NCBI GenBank assembly: GCA_017545365.1
Contig: JAFWOP010000136.1
Coordinates: forward strand, 1 to 12,208
Source of the DNA: Bacteroidales bacterium
GTDB taxonomy: Bacteria > Bacteroidota > Bacteroidia > Bacteroidales > P3
Reading direction: 5' to 3'
Length of the DNA stretch: 12,208 nt
The notes under the pieces are model-generated. The model was given only the letters and a program-made list of their open reading frames with translations. It did not search any database and was not told where the DNA came from. The first letter of the stretch is position 1. The number at the start of each line of letters is the position of its first letter. The position numbers and the translations under genes are program-made. Positions 1-7,568 of this stretch are shown piece by piece.

Positions 1-105
<105 letters not shown>

Positions 106-114
106 CTTTTACAG

Positions 115-145
115 GGGAGCCGGGTACGGCTCCCTTTTTTTGTTT
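115..145 (+). terminator. Rho-independent terminator of the rRNA operon
   Basis: A perfect 8-bp stem, GGGAGCCG (115-122) with CGGCTCCC (127-134), closes a GGTA loop. It is followed by a run of seven T (135-141) and three more T after one G. Position and strength fit termination of the rRNA transcript. Confidence 0.93.
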
Positions 146-160
146 CCGGGGGGGGGTAGT

Positions 161-200
161 TCTAGGCGTTTCTAGGCGTTCCTAGGCAATTCTAGAGGAC
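161..200. repeat. Short 10-bp tandem repeat, about four units
   Basis: Two identical units TCTAGGCGTT (161-170, 171-180) are followed by diverged units CCTAGGCAAT and TCTAGAGGAC. A further CCTAGG lies at 209-214. A run of nine G (148-156) precedes the array. No gene overlaps it. It sits between the rRNA terminator and the promoter of the next gene; its role is unknown. Confidence 0.7.
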
Positions 201-235
201 TTGGGAAGCCTAGGATGAAAAAACTTTTCTGATAA

Positions 236-260
236 TTGAAAAAAAAATCGTACCTTTGCA
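236..260 (+). promoter_or_regulatory. Bacteroidales-type promoter for the DUF3078 gene
   Basis: TACCTTTGCA at 251-260 matches the Bacteroidota -7 consensus TAnnTTTG. It is preceded by an A-tract and by AATTG at 234-238. No clear -33 TTG lies at the usual 19-21 base spacing, so recognition of the upstream part is uncertain. The predicted leader before the ATG at 319 is about 50 bases. Confidence 0.75.
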
Positions 261-318
261 AAGTATAATGAATGGTTTATTACAGATAGATAAAAACAAT
301 AATTAATAGCTTATCAAT

Positions 319-1398
319 ATGAAACGTATCCTTACACTTTGTGCCGCCCTGCTGATGGTAGCCTCTATTGCCACAGCCCAGGACGCATCGCCTGTCAAAT
401 TTACCGATGGCAAATGGACCACCTCATCAACGCCAGCCCTTAAGGTTAGCGAGTTCTTTTTTAACAACTGGGCTACCAGCGGTAATTCCCAAATTGACGC
501 CACGGCCACATTCTTCGGCAATTACAAGTACACCCACCCTAAGTTTGTCTGGGACAACATCGCCGACTTGGCCTACGGTTATGCATGGCAAGACCTTACA
601 GATGACGATGCCTTGCCTTTCTTCGAAACCCGCCGCAAGAGCAACGACAAGATTGACCTCACCAGTGCCCTGTCGTGGAACGCCTACAAAGGGTGGGGTG
701 CCAGCCTTACCGCCAACCTCAAAACCCAGTTTGGGGCTGGCTATGAATATACGGGCATTGGTACCAATCAGGACACCACGCGCGTGTCTGAATTCTTCGC
801 ACCTGCCTACCTCACCACGGCCCTCTCGTTCGAGCATAAGCGCGCTGATTGGTCAGTTTCACTCTCTTTTCTCACAGGAAAGACCACCTTTGTCTACAAC
901 GATGACTTCATCAAAGAAGGTCGTAACTATGGTGTGATACAAAAGGACGATTTTAATCCTGAAGACCCCAGTACATTCACCCACAGATACTTTGCCCTCG
1001 GTTCTTACGTCAAGGCGCAGTACCTCAAGAAAGACATTCTGCCTAATCTTGACCTCTATGCACGCGCCGAACTCTTCTATGACTACTGGAAACCAACGAA
1101 TATGAACTGGGACAATATGACCGAGAAGACAACCTACAAGCCTGTAGGCAATGAGACGTTAGAGAAACTAAAGGAATATAAATGGTTCAAACGTCGTGCT
1201 TTTGAAACTGACCTCGACTTCGAGCTCAAGCTCGACTACCGATTCTCCAACTTCCTCTCTGCCAATTTTGCCCTGAACCTTAAATGGGACACCGACTACA
1301 GCGGATGGAGAGAAAATTATGGTCACTGGCAGGTTTACCAGATGGCTGGTCTCCAGCTGTATCTCAACTGGAAGACTCCCAAACCCATGGCGAACTAA
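319..1398 (+). CDS. Exported DUF3078 family protein
   Basis: The 359-residue protein starts with a type I signal peptide (residues 1-20, ending ATA before QDASP) and is therefore exported. After it comes FFFNNWATSGNSQ (46-58), resembling the NW-x-x-G-G-N-S type motif of the Bacteroidota DUF3078 family. The rest alternates aromatic and polar residues and ends in the strand-like LQLYLNWKTP, consistent with a beta-rich, possibly outer-membrane barrel protein. The function of the family is not established. The start is the first ATG after a clear promoter and gives an intact signal peptide. The next gene follows after 80 bases without an obvious promoter or terminator, so they may be co-transcribed. 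The family assignment is from memory of its motif and size. Confidence 0.72.
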   Translation: MKRILTLCAALLMVASIATAQDASPVKFTDGKWTTSSTPALKVSEFFFNNWATSGNSQIDATATFFGNYKYTHPKFVWDNIADLAYGYAWQDLTDDDALPFFETRRKSNDKIDLTSALSWNAYKGWGASLTANLKTQFGAGYEYTGIGTNQDTTRVSEFFAPAYLTTALSFEHKRADWSVSLSFLTGKTTFVYNDDFIKEGRNYGVIQKDDFNPEDPSTFTHRYFALGSYVKAQYLKKDILPNLDLYARAELFYDYWKPTNMNWDNMTEKTTYKPVGNETLEKLKEYKWFKRRAFETDLDFELKLDYRFSNFLSANFALNLKWDTDYSGWRENYGHWQVYQMAGLQLYLNWKTPKPMAN

Positions 1399-1478
1399 TG
1401 AATTATTAACCCCCATACACCTGGCCGAGACCCACGCATTGGTTCCGACTGGGTGTTGTTGTATAATAGAATAATGCA

Positions 1479-2693
1479 ATGAAGAAATTCAGTATCCTCA
1501 TTCTTTCGGCTGTCGTGCTGATGCAGTTCGGCTGTAGTCGCCAGCCCAGTAATTCCATGACCTATCGTCCTTTGGGCAACACAGGGCTTGAGGTCAGCGA
1601 GATTAGTATAGGCTGTGGCGGGTTTGAGAAACTCGACACTGCCGGGTCCATTGCCTTGATGGACGTGGCCCTTGACAGCGGCATGAACTACATCGACATC
1701 TACGATGCCAGCCCTGTCACCCGCTCCAATATCGGCGCAGCCCTCAAAGGCCGTCGCGACCGCATGATAATCCAAGGCCATATCGGCACCATCTACAAAG
1801 ATGGTCAGCATACCCGCACCCGCGACCTTGAAGAGACTAAGCAAGGCTTCGAAGACCTTCTTCAGCGTCTGGGCACCGACCATATCGAAGTGGGCATGAT
1901 ACATATCACCGACAGTCCCGAAGAGTGGAACGAGCTAGAGGGCAGCCCCTTCCTCGAATATGTGTTCCAGCTGAAAAAGGAAGGGAAAATTAAGCATATA
2001 GGTGTAAGCAGCCACAATGCCGAGGTGGCCCTGATGGCTGCTAAGAGCGGCTGGATAGAGGTCATCATGTTCTCGCTCAACCCCGCTTTCGACCGTCTTA
2101 AAGGGGGTGCCATCCCCTGGGAGCAGGGTGCGATGGACAACCTGCAGGCTGGTATAGACCCTGTGAGAGTAGAGTTCTATGACTATTGTGCCTCACATCA
2201 TATCGGCGTAACGGTGATGAAGACTTTTGGTGGTGGCGGACGGCTGCTGGATGCCAAGACCTCCCCGCTTGGCGTTGCCTTCACCCCCGAGCAGTGCATC
2301 GCCTACTGCCTGGCCAAGCCCTGCATCGCCACCTGCATATTGGGTGTGGACAATATTGATGAGCTGCTGACCGACATGCACTATCTGCACGCCACCGATG
2401 CCGAGAAGGACTATACCTCAGTGATGCAGCCCGTCAAGGCAGACAAAGGTGGCGACTGCACCTACTGCAACCACTGCTCCCCCTGCCCCCAAGGCATACC
2501 CATCGCACGAGTCAACGAAATGCTCGACAAGGCTCAGAACGACGGCCTCACCGCAGAATTGCAGGCTCAGTATGATGCCTTGCCCCACCATGCCTCGGAG
2601 TGTACCCATTGTGGCAGCTGCATGACGCGCTGCCCCTTCGGGGTAGATGTGCCCAAAAAGATGGACGAGGCTGCCAGCGTTTTTGGCAAATAG
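1479..2693 (+). CDS. Aldo/keto reductase-like lipoprotein with two Fe-S clusters
   Basis: The 404-residue protein has an N-terminal hydrophobic signal ending QFGC (Cys19), a possible though imperfect lipobox, which would place it in the envelope. From about residue 28 it matches aldo/keto reductases: YRPLGNTGLEVSEISIG, then the strand MNYIDIYDASP with Asp73, and MIHITD with His142. The C-terminus carries two 4Fe-4S-type cysteine sets, Cys327/330/333/336 followed by Pro and Cys375/378/381/385 followed by Pro. This is the fused ferredoxin layout of predicted oxidoreductases of the COG1453 type. The usual catalytic Tyr and Lys are not at their normal places: Ser stands where Tyr is expected, and QGH with His101 where Lys is expected. 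The substrate is unknown. An internal ATG at 1557 would remove the signal peptide and give a cytosolic form. Confidence 0.88.
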   Translation: MKKFSILILSAVVLMQFGCSRQPSNSMTYRPLGNTGLEVSEISIGCGGFEKLDTAGSIALMDVALDSGMNYIDIYDASPVTRSNIGAALKGRRDRMIIQGHIGTIYKDGQHTRTRDLEETKQGFEDLLQRLGTDHIEVGMIHITDSPEEWNELEGSPFLEYVFQLKKEGKIKHIGVSSHNAEVALMAAKSGWIEVIMFSLNPAFDRLKGGAIPWEQGAMDNLQAGIDPVRVEFYDYCASHHIGVTVMKTFGGGGRLLDAKTSPLGVAFTPEQCIAYCLAKPCIATCILGVDNIDELLTDMHYLHATDAEKDYTSVMQPVKADKGGDCTYCNHCSPCPQGIPIARVNEMLDKAQNDGLTAELQAQYDALPHHASECTHCGSCMTRCPFGVDVPKKMDEAASVFGK

Positions 2694-2718
2694 CCACAGC
2701 TTCATAAGAATAGACAAT

Positions 2719-2755
2719 GCCCCCTCCCAACCAAGTGAAGAGGGGGCTTCGTTTT
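2719..2755. terminator. Hairpin terminator between convergent genes
   Basis: GCCCCCTC (2719-2726) and GAGGGGGC (2740-2747) form an 8-bp GC-rich stem with a 13-base loop. On the + strand TTCGTTTTA follows, a modest T-tract. The hairpin lies between the reductase stop (2693) and the stop of the reverse-strand gene (2770), so it probably serves both. Confidence 0.8.
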
Positions 2756-2769
2756 ATTGGGGCAGCCCT

Positions 2770-3159
2770 TTATTCGGCCGAAAGCACCTCGGTGACCACA
2801 TACTGGCTGTTGCCGCGCCAGGGCAGGGTGCCCATGTAGCGCTGCCACCGCAATTCGACATATTTACCAGAACAACGCATCAGTTTCATGGCCACGGCCT
2901 TATCGGTGACCGAGAACTTGAACTCGTTAGACCGTAGGGCGGTGGTGGAGCTGCCGCCCGATTTGAAACCGCTCTGTATCATCTTACCTTCGTAAGTCTT
3001 GAAAATGAGGCCTTCGCGTTGGAAATAGTTGATGTCGCCCGCGTTTACGCCTGTGCTGTAAACGAAGAAGAAGTGAAAGTAGATAAAAAGGCCCAAGCCC
3101 ACCACGATAATGGATATCAGGGTGGTGAAGAATTTTGCTTTGCGTGAGAGTTTTGCCAT
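2770..3159 (-). CDS. Small membrane-anchored Bacteroidales protein of unknown function
   Basis: The 129-residue protein has a short basic N-terminus (MAKLSRKAK), one hydrophobic membrane segment (about 10-33) and an extracytoplasmic region with the motif LIFKTYEGKMIQSGF (51-65) and a C-terminal YMGTLPWRGNSQY. This resembles a Bacteroides family often labelled 6-phosphogluconate dehydrogenase in databases; no dehydrogenase features are visible here, so I do not use that name. The reading frame is open for 56 more codons upstream (to 3327). I chose the ATG at 3157-3159 because a -7 element lies just upstream of it at 3185-3194 and the longer version would place coding sequence across that promoter. 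The gene is convergent with the reductase and stands alone. Confidence 0.78.
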   Translation of the reverse strand: MAKLSRKAKFFTTLISIIVVGLGLFIYFHFFFVYSTGVNAGDINYFQREGLIFKTYEGKMIQSGFKSGGSSTTALRSNEFKFSVTDKAVAMKLMRCSGKYVELRWQRYMGTLPWRGNSQYVVTEVLSAE

Positions 3160-3184
3160 ATAGTTTGCTGTTTCAATTTGACGC

Positions 3185-3194
3185 TGCAAAAATA
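3185..3194 (-). promoter_or_regulatory. Promoter of the small membrane protein gene (reverse strand)
   Basis: Read on the minus strand this is TATTTTTGCA, matching TAnnTTTG. It ends 25 bases before the ATG at 3159, implying a leader of roughly 20 bases. It fixes the start codon choice of that gene. Confidence 0.72.
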
Positions 3195-3522
3195 CACAAA
3201 AATATTGGATTTTCAGAAAAACAATTCCACTATGGCACCTCTGCCTCTGTTCAGCCTCTTCATCTTGGAATCGGTAGGAGCGAAACTTCGCCGTAACTGC
3301 ACTGCTCCACAGGTGCTTAGCTTTCATTTAGTTTGCTTTATGATTATTCTCCATCTCTTTGTTGTTTCACGTTGAAAAATAGAACAGTAAAAAAAGTGGT
3401 GTTTGTTGTCCAGTAAAAAATAGGGAAAATGGCGGCACAAGGCTCTTTTTGCCGTGGTGTTGCGCATGGGGAGCGGTGTGGGTGAATTGCTTTTTCTGGG
3501 ACGCCTGAGGGTGGGCATTTTG
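3195..3522. other. Intergenic stretch between divergent genes
   Basis: I see no convincing gene here. Short open frames on both strands lack start context and family-like composition. The right part has A-rich tracts with a repeated CAGTAAAAAA (3384-3393 and 3411-3420). Upstream control regions of the divergent genes on either side are the likely content. Confidence 0.5.
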
Positions 3523-3554
3523 TTGGCGAACCAAAAAAAATGACTATCTTTGCA
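3523..3554 (+). promoter_or_regulatory. Consensus Bacteroidota promoter for the TfoX-domain gene
   Basis: TTG at 3523-3525 and TATCTTTG at 3545-3552 are separated by 19 bases, the canonical -33/-7 arrangement. This is the best-formed promoter of the window. The predicted leader before the ATG at 3575 is about 15 bases and contains GGAG (3563-3566), eight bases before the start. Confidence 0.82.
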
Positions 3555-3574
3555 AAAAAAATGGAGATACAATT

Positions 3575-3898
3575 ATGGCAAGCAATCCTGACTTTGTACA
3601 ATACATCGCCGACCAGTGTGCCGGTGCCGGCGACGTCACCGTGCGCAAGATGTTCGGCGACTACGGCATCTATTGCAATGGGAAAATCTTCGGCCTCATC
3701 TGCGATAACCAATTCTTTATCAAGCCTACCGATGCCGCACGCTCATTGCTGAGAACCGTTGACATGCGGCCTCCCTACGAAGGCGCGAAGCCCTATTTCT
3801 ATATCGAGGATGTGGATGACCACGACTACCTGGCCCAGCTGGTCAGGGTCACGGTCAGCGCATTGCCCGACCCCAAGCCAAAACATAAAAAATGTTAG
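3575..3898 (+). CDS. TfoX N-terminal domain protein
   Basis: The 107-residue protein is almost entirely a TfoX/Sxy N-terminal domain. It has VRKMFGDYGIYCNGKIFGLI (23-42), then NQFFIKP (45-51) and PPYEGAKPYFYIED (66-79), followed by a short basic tail. In gamma-proteobacteria the domain is half of the competence regulator Sxy. In Bacteroidota it usually occurs alone, as here, and its role is not known; I would not infer competence from it. The ATG at 3575 is preceded by GGAG at good spacing. An overlapping ATG at 3561 is in another frame. It appears to be a single-gene unit with its own promoter. Confidence 0.9.
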   Translation: MASNPDFVQYIADQCAGAGDVTVRKMFGDYGIYCNGKIFGLICDNQFFIKPTDAARSLLRTVDMRPPYEGAKPYFYIEDVDDHDYLAQLVRVTVSALPDPKPKHKKC

Positions 3899-3990
3899 TG
3901 CTGTAACAAAATGCCCCCTTTTTGCTACTAACAAAGCGTAACCGTATGGCGACACGGCACCATCGGCACAATAATTATGTATTATTTTCG

Positions 3991-4010
3991 TTATCAATGA
4001 TGTTATCAAT
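3991..4010. repeat. Direct repeat TTATCAAT upstream of the VIT-vWA gene
   Basis: TTATCAAT occurs at 3991-3998 and again at 4003-4010, 12 bases apart start to start and 15 bases before the ATG at 4026. TATTTTCG at 3983-3990 is a weak -7-like sequence just before it. A tandem regulator site is possible, but the AT-rich context makes chance likely. Confidence 0.35.
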
Positions 4011-4025
4011 TTAAAATTCAGCATT

Positions 4026-6338
4026 ATGAAAGCAACTTCATTTTTGAGTAAGTGTATGCTTTTGGCAGGTTTGCTGATTTTCAGTGCGAATGCTGCAAAA
4101 GCTCATGGTGAAGAGGAGGCTGACAGGACCCTGTCGCCCTATTTCGTCGTCATCAGCGAGAATCCTGAGACTGATGAGCTTCCGCTGAAAGAGACTTCGG
4201 TCAGCACCAATATCGTGGGTGCGATAGCCGATGTCACCGTGCGGCAGGTCTACGTCAACAGCGGCAAGAATCCGCTGGAGGCCATCTACACCTTTCCCAT
4301 GTCCACCAAGGCGGCCGTCTATGGTATGAAGATGACTATCGGCAGCCGCATCATCCGTGCCAAGATAGAGGAGAAGAAGAAGGCTCGCGAGGATTACGAG
4401 AAAGCCAAACAGGAAGGCAAGCGTGCCTCGTTGCTGGAGCAGAGCCGCCCCAATGTGTTCACGATGAATGTGAGCAACATCATGGTGGGCGACACCATCA
4501 TAGTGGAACTTAATTATACCGAGTTGCTGGTGCCTGAAAAAGGGGTGTACAGCTTTGTCTATCCCACAGTGGTGGGACCACGCTATTCGAATAAGAAAAA
4601 GAGCGATGCCGGTCCCGACGGCCAGTTTGTGTCGTCGCCCTACACCCATGAGGGTGTGAAACCCACCTGCCAGTTTGGCTACGAGCTGACCATCAACTCC
4701 GGCATACCTATTAGGGACGTAACCTGCAAGACGCACAAGATGAGAGTTTCGCATCCCGACCTGACCAAGGCGCAGGTGAAGCTCGACAAGTCGGAGGCTA
4801 GTGGAGGCAACCGCGACGTGATAGTTACCTATTCGCTACAGGGGGGTGATATTCAGTCTGGCGTGATGCTGTATGAAGGAGAGGATGAAAACTTCTTCCT
4901 TCTGATGGTGCAGCCTCCTAAGCAGGTGCTGAAAGAGAATATCCCGCCGAGGGAGTACGTTTTCATAGTGGATGTGTCGGGTTCGATGTGGGGCTTTCCG
5001 ATGGATATTTCTAAGAAGTTGATGCGTAATCTGCTGCTCGGACTCAATAAGGGCGACAAGTTCAACGTGCTTCTGTTTTCGAGCAATGCTGCGCTGTTCA
5101 GCCCACAGTCGGTGGATGCCACGGAGGAGAATCTGGAGCGTGCCATCGAGTTTATCAAGGGAGGCGGCATGTGGAGCAGCACCGAGGTGTTGGATGCGCT
5201 GAAGACGGCCTATGCCATTCCGCAGGCCGACGAGGATGTGTCGCGCACTTTTGTGATACTGACTGACGGCTATGTGGATGTGGAAAAAGAATGTTTCTCG
5301 ATGGTACGCCAGCATAACGATAAGGCCAACTTCTTTGCCTTTGGCATTGGCAGCAGTGTGAACCGCTATATGATAGAAGGCATGGCTTTTGCCGGCAATG
5401 GTGAGCCAATGATTGTCACTAAGGCCGACGAGGCTTCGGCGGCGGCTGAGCGTTTCCGCCAGTATATCAACACGCCGGTGCTGACGCGCATAAAACTCAA
5501 CACCGGCAGCTTCAAGGCCTACGACATCGAGCCTGCCACGGTTCCCGACATGATGTCGGAGCGCCCCATCATGATTTTTGGCAAGTATAAGGGTAGGCCC
5601 ACAGGAACGGTGACGCTGACCGGCAAGGTGGGCCGCAAGTCGTATAAGCAAAGCTTCGACCTCTCGCAAGTGAAGCCCGACAAGGGCAATGCCGCACTGC
5701 GCTACCTTTGGGCGCGCGAGCGTATCAAATATTTGGACTATCAGGTGGAGTCCAACGAAAGCCCAGAGGCAAAGGCAATTTTGGAGCTGGGGCTGAAGTA
5801 TAACCTGATGACAAACTACACCTCCTTTATTGCCATCGACGAGCAGGTGGTGAACAAAGACGGCAAGCAGGTCACCGTGCAGCAGCCCATACCCATGCCT
5901 GAAGGAGTGAGCGACTATGCCGTGGGGCATGATGTGGCGGAGATGGTTATGTCGAAAGTGGCTGCTGTGGGTGTCAATAGGCAAACGATAGTTATGGAAG
6001 AGGAGGAAATCGAAGAGGAGGTGTTTGTTGTGGTGGAAGAAGATCCCGAGTTTCCCGGGGGAATGAAGGCAATGTATGCATTCATTGAGAAGAATTTGGT
6101 GTACCCCGAAGAGGCCAAGGCTGCCGGAATAGAGGGCAAAGTGTATGTCAGTTTCACGGTAGAAAAGGACGGGAGCATCAGCAATGTGAAGATTCTAAGA
6201 GATATAGGTTATGGTTGTGGCGACGAGGTTGTGCGTATTGTCCAACTGATGCCCAAGTGGAACCCGGGCAAACAGCGGGGCAAGCCAGTGAGGGTGCGCT
6301 TTAACCTGCCAGTGCAGTTCAACTTGAAGAAGATGTGA
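4026..6338 (+). CDS. Secreted VIT-vWA protein with C-terminal TonB domain
   Basis: The 770-residue protein has a signal peptide (1-26, ending AKA). A VIT domain (about 37-180) follows, with TVRQVYVNSGKNPLEAIYTF and the charged segment KIEEKKKAREDYEKAKQEG. A von Willebrand factor A domain (about 308-480) carries an intact MIDAS: DVSGS with Asp316, Ser318 and Ser320, Thr386, and Asp414 in ILTDG. A beta-rich linker leads to an acidic stretch (657-673). A TonB C-terminal domain (about 674-768) follows, with FPGGMKAMYAFI, YPEEAKAAGIEGKV and MPKWNPGKQRG. VIT-vWA proteins bind metal and probably protein partners. The TonB domain suggests interaction with an outer-membrane partner, although no transmembrane energy-transducing segment is present. 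Its stop overlaps the start of the next gene by four bases, so the two are coupled. Confidence 0.93.
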   Translation: MKATSFLSKCMLLAGLLIFSANAAKAHGEEEADRTLSPYFVVISENPETDELPLKETSVSTNIVGAIADVTVRQVYVNSGKNPLEAIYTFPMSTKAAVYGMKMTIGSRIIRAKIEEKKKAREDYEKAKQEGKRASLLEQSRPNVFTMNVSNIMVGDTIIVELNYTELLVPEKGVYSFVYPTVVGPRYSNKKKSDAGPDGQFVSSPYTHEGVKPTCQFGYELTINSGIPIRDVTCKTHKMRVSHPDLTKAQVKLDKSEASGGNRDVIVTYSLQGGDIQSGVMLYEGEDENFFLLMVQPPKQVLKENIPPREYVFIVDVSGSMWGFPMDISKKLMRNLLLGLNKGDKFNVLLFSSNAALFSPQSVDATEENLERAIEFIKGGGMWSSTEVLDALKTAYAIPQADEDVSRTFVILTDGYVDVEKECFSMVRQHNDKANFFAFGIGSSVNRYMIEGMAFAGNGEPMIVTKADEASAAAERFRQYINTPVLTRIKLNTGSFKAYDIEPATVPDMMSERPIMIFGKYKGRPTGTVTLTGKVGRKSYKQSFDLSQVKPDKGNAALRYLWARERIKYLDYQVESNESPEAKAILELGLKYNLMTNYTSFIAIDEQVVNKDGKQVTVQQPIPMPEGVSDYAVGHDVAEMVMSKVAAVGVNRQTIVMEEEEIEEEVFVVVEEDPEFPGGMKAMYAFIEKNLVYPEEAKAAGIEGKVYVSFTVEKDGSISNVKILRDIGYGCGDEVVRIVQLMPKWNPGKQRGKPVRVRFNLPVQFNLKKM

Positions 6339-7567
6339 GAATAGGACTGTTCTGGTGTATGTTGTGTGTGGTGTCGCTCCTGTCCTGCAAGGGCAGGGGT
6401 GATGCCGTTGTGGTAGCCGAAGCCGAAGCGGACACGGCGGTTGAGGCTGTCGACACCATGTCGCGCACCTCTATCACATTCATCATGGGTGAGGACAACT
6501 GGGCATACAATCAGTACTATACCTTGGCCAACCATTACTACCGTATGAGCCGTGAGGAGCGGACAGAAGTGGTGGTGGAAGGCTTGCGTTCGCTGAGCCA
6601 GGTGCTGGAGTACTTGCAGAACAACCCGCCCGAGAACGGCATGCCATACGGATTGGTCAACGTAGTGAGTCACGGCAACGAGTTCGTCGATTTGCAGATG
6701 AAGGTGGTTCCCAAGGGAGTGCGCACGTCGGCCGAATCGATTTATGAGGCGTTGATTGACGGGAAGATAGTGCCGCCCGACAGCAGCGTGGTGGACAGCC
6801 TGACAACGGTGTACCTTCATGGCTGTGCTGTTGGGCAGAATTATGCGTTGCTGGCTCTTTTGGCACGGGCCTTTGGCGAAGGTCATGGGGTGACGGTGAA
6901 GGCATCGAAGATGTTTGAGTACTATGCCTACCTTTCAGGCAACAAGAACCCACAGTCGGTGCGCCATTATTTTGCCCGCACGTGGTATGCCTTCTATCAC
7001 CCCGATTCGCTGATGGACGAAGATAAGATGGTGCGACAGCTGCGGCGGCGCTATCCCGACGACACAACAAACTGGCGCGAGGGGCTGCGCCGGCGTTTCC
7101 AGGACAATCCGTCGCAAGTGTATCATTATAGTTTCGAGGTGCCCTGTTCGTATGAAGAGGTGTACGGTGTTGGAGAGAAGCTTGCCTCGGTGGGTGGTCC
7201 GCGCTGGCGGCGGCAATGGTTGGCAGAACATCCCGACTTTGCGGGACTGATGGCGCAGACACATATTCCCCAGCAGTATTTCCAGATGAAGTACTACCGG
7301 AGCACTTACATTCTGGAGGACGACGAGCTGGTGTATGGCCTGGTGGTGAAGGCTAGGGCAGGGGTGGTGTGCCTGATTCAGCCGCTGACGTCTGCGGACA
7401 GTATGGGCAACCCCTTCATGCCTTACCGCCCCGAGGATGCCGACACCACGATATTTGCCTATGCCACCTACCGCGAACCGAGCCTTTTAGGCCCCTATAG
7501 ACTGCCGGAGGCAGGACAGGTGGTGGCAGAAACCTATCTATGTCAGAAAAAAGACGTACCTTTGTAG
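6335..7567 (+). CDS. Lipoprotein with caspase-like (clan CD-like) His/Cys arrangement
   Basis: The start is GTG at 6335, overlapping the previous stop as GTGA. It gives a lipoprotein signal MRIGLFWCMLCVVSLLSC with the lipobox LLSC (Cys18). In the mature part, strand TSITFIMGED (45-54) and helix RSLSQVLEYL (85-94) are followed by YGLVNVVSHGN (105-115) with His113-Gly114. A second strand, SLTTVYLHGCAVGQN (155-169), carries Cys164, and a helix ALLALLARAFG follows. Hydrophobic strand then His-Gly, and hydrophobic strand then Cys-x-x-Gly about 50 residues later, is the order seen in caspase-fold peptidases of clan CD and in DUF4347-type domains. The C-terminal half (about 215-410) is unrecognised. 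The family is not identified and activity is inferred only from these motifs. Translational coupling to the VIT-vWA protein suggests they work together at the cell surface. Confidence 0.72.
   Translation: MRIGLFWCMLCVVSLLSCKGRGDAVVVAEAEADTAVEAVDTMSRTSITFIMGEDNWAYNQYYTLANHYYRMSREERTEVVVEGLRSLSQVLEYLQNNPPENGMPYGLVNVVSHGNEFVDLQMKVVPKGVRTSAESIYEALIDGKIVPPDSSVVDSLTTVYLHGCAVGQNYALLALLARAFGEGHGVTVKASKMFEYYAYLSGNKNPQSVRHYFARTWYAFYHPDSLMDEDKMVRQLRRRYPDDTTNWREGLRRRFQDNPSQVYHYSFEVPCSYEEVYGVGEKLASVGGPRWRRQWLAEHPDFAGLMAQTHIPQQYFQMKYYRSTYILEDDELVYGLVVKARAGVVCLIQPLTSADSMGNPFMPYRPEDADTTIFAYATYREPSLLGPYRLPEAGQVVAETYLCQKKDVPL
7557..7566 (+). promoter_or_regulatory. Promoter of the DUF4254-GT9-PLD operon
   Basis: TACCTTTGTA matches TAnnTTTG and is preceded by an A-rich tract. 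It overlaps the last codons of the preceding lipoprotein gene and ends two bases before the ATG at 7569, so a transcript starting here would have almost no leader. No clear -33 TTG is seen. Confidence 0.55.
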
Positions 7568-7568
7568 C

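Noticed and set aside
148..156. Nine-G run as a phase-variation tract
   Set aside because: It is followed by no promoter or open frame at a suitable distance; the nearest -7 element is about 100 bases away.
161..200. CRISPR array
   Set aside because: Units are 10 bp and adjacent with no spacers; no cas genes are present. The 78-bp repeats at the right edge are coding.
2773..2782. Palindrome TTCGGCCGAA as an operator
   Set aside because: It lies in the last codons of the small membrane protein gene, far from any start, and is short enough to be chance.
3160..3327. N-terminal extension of the small membrane protein by 56 codons
   Set aside because: It would run across a good -7 promoter element on the same strand and places a non-signal-like sequence before the membrane segment.
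3344..3712. Reverse-strand open frame across the TfoX promoter region
   Set aside because: It overlaps the consensus promoter and the N-terminal half of the TfoX-domain gene, and has no recognisable features.
4836..5984. Long reverse-strand open frame (382 codons) opposite the VIT-vWA gene
   Set aside because: It lies wholly antisense to a gene with clear signal peptide, VIT and MIDAS motifs. Its His- and Leu-rich composition is typical of an antisense shadow.
6657..7262. Reverse-strand open frame (201 codons) inside the caspase-like lipoprotein gene
   Set aside because: Low-complexity Ser/Pro/Arg composition, antisense to a coupled gene with a lipoprotein signal.
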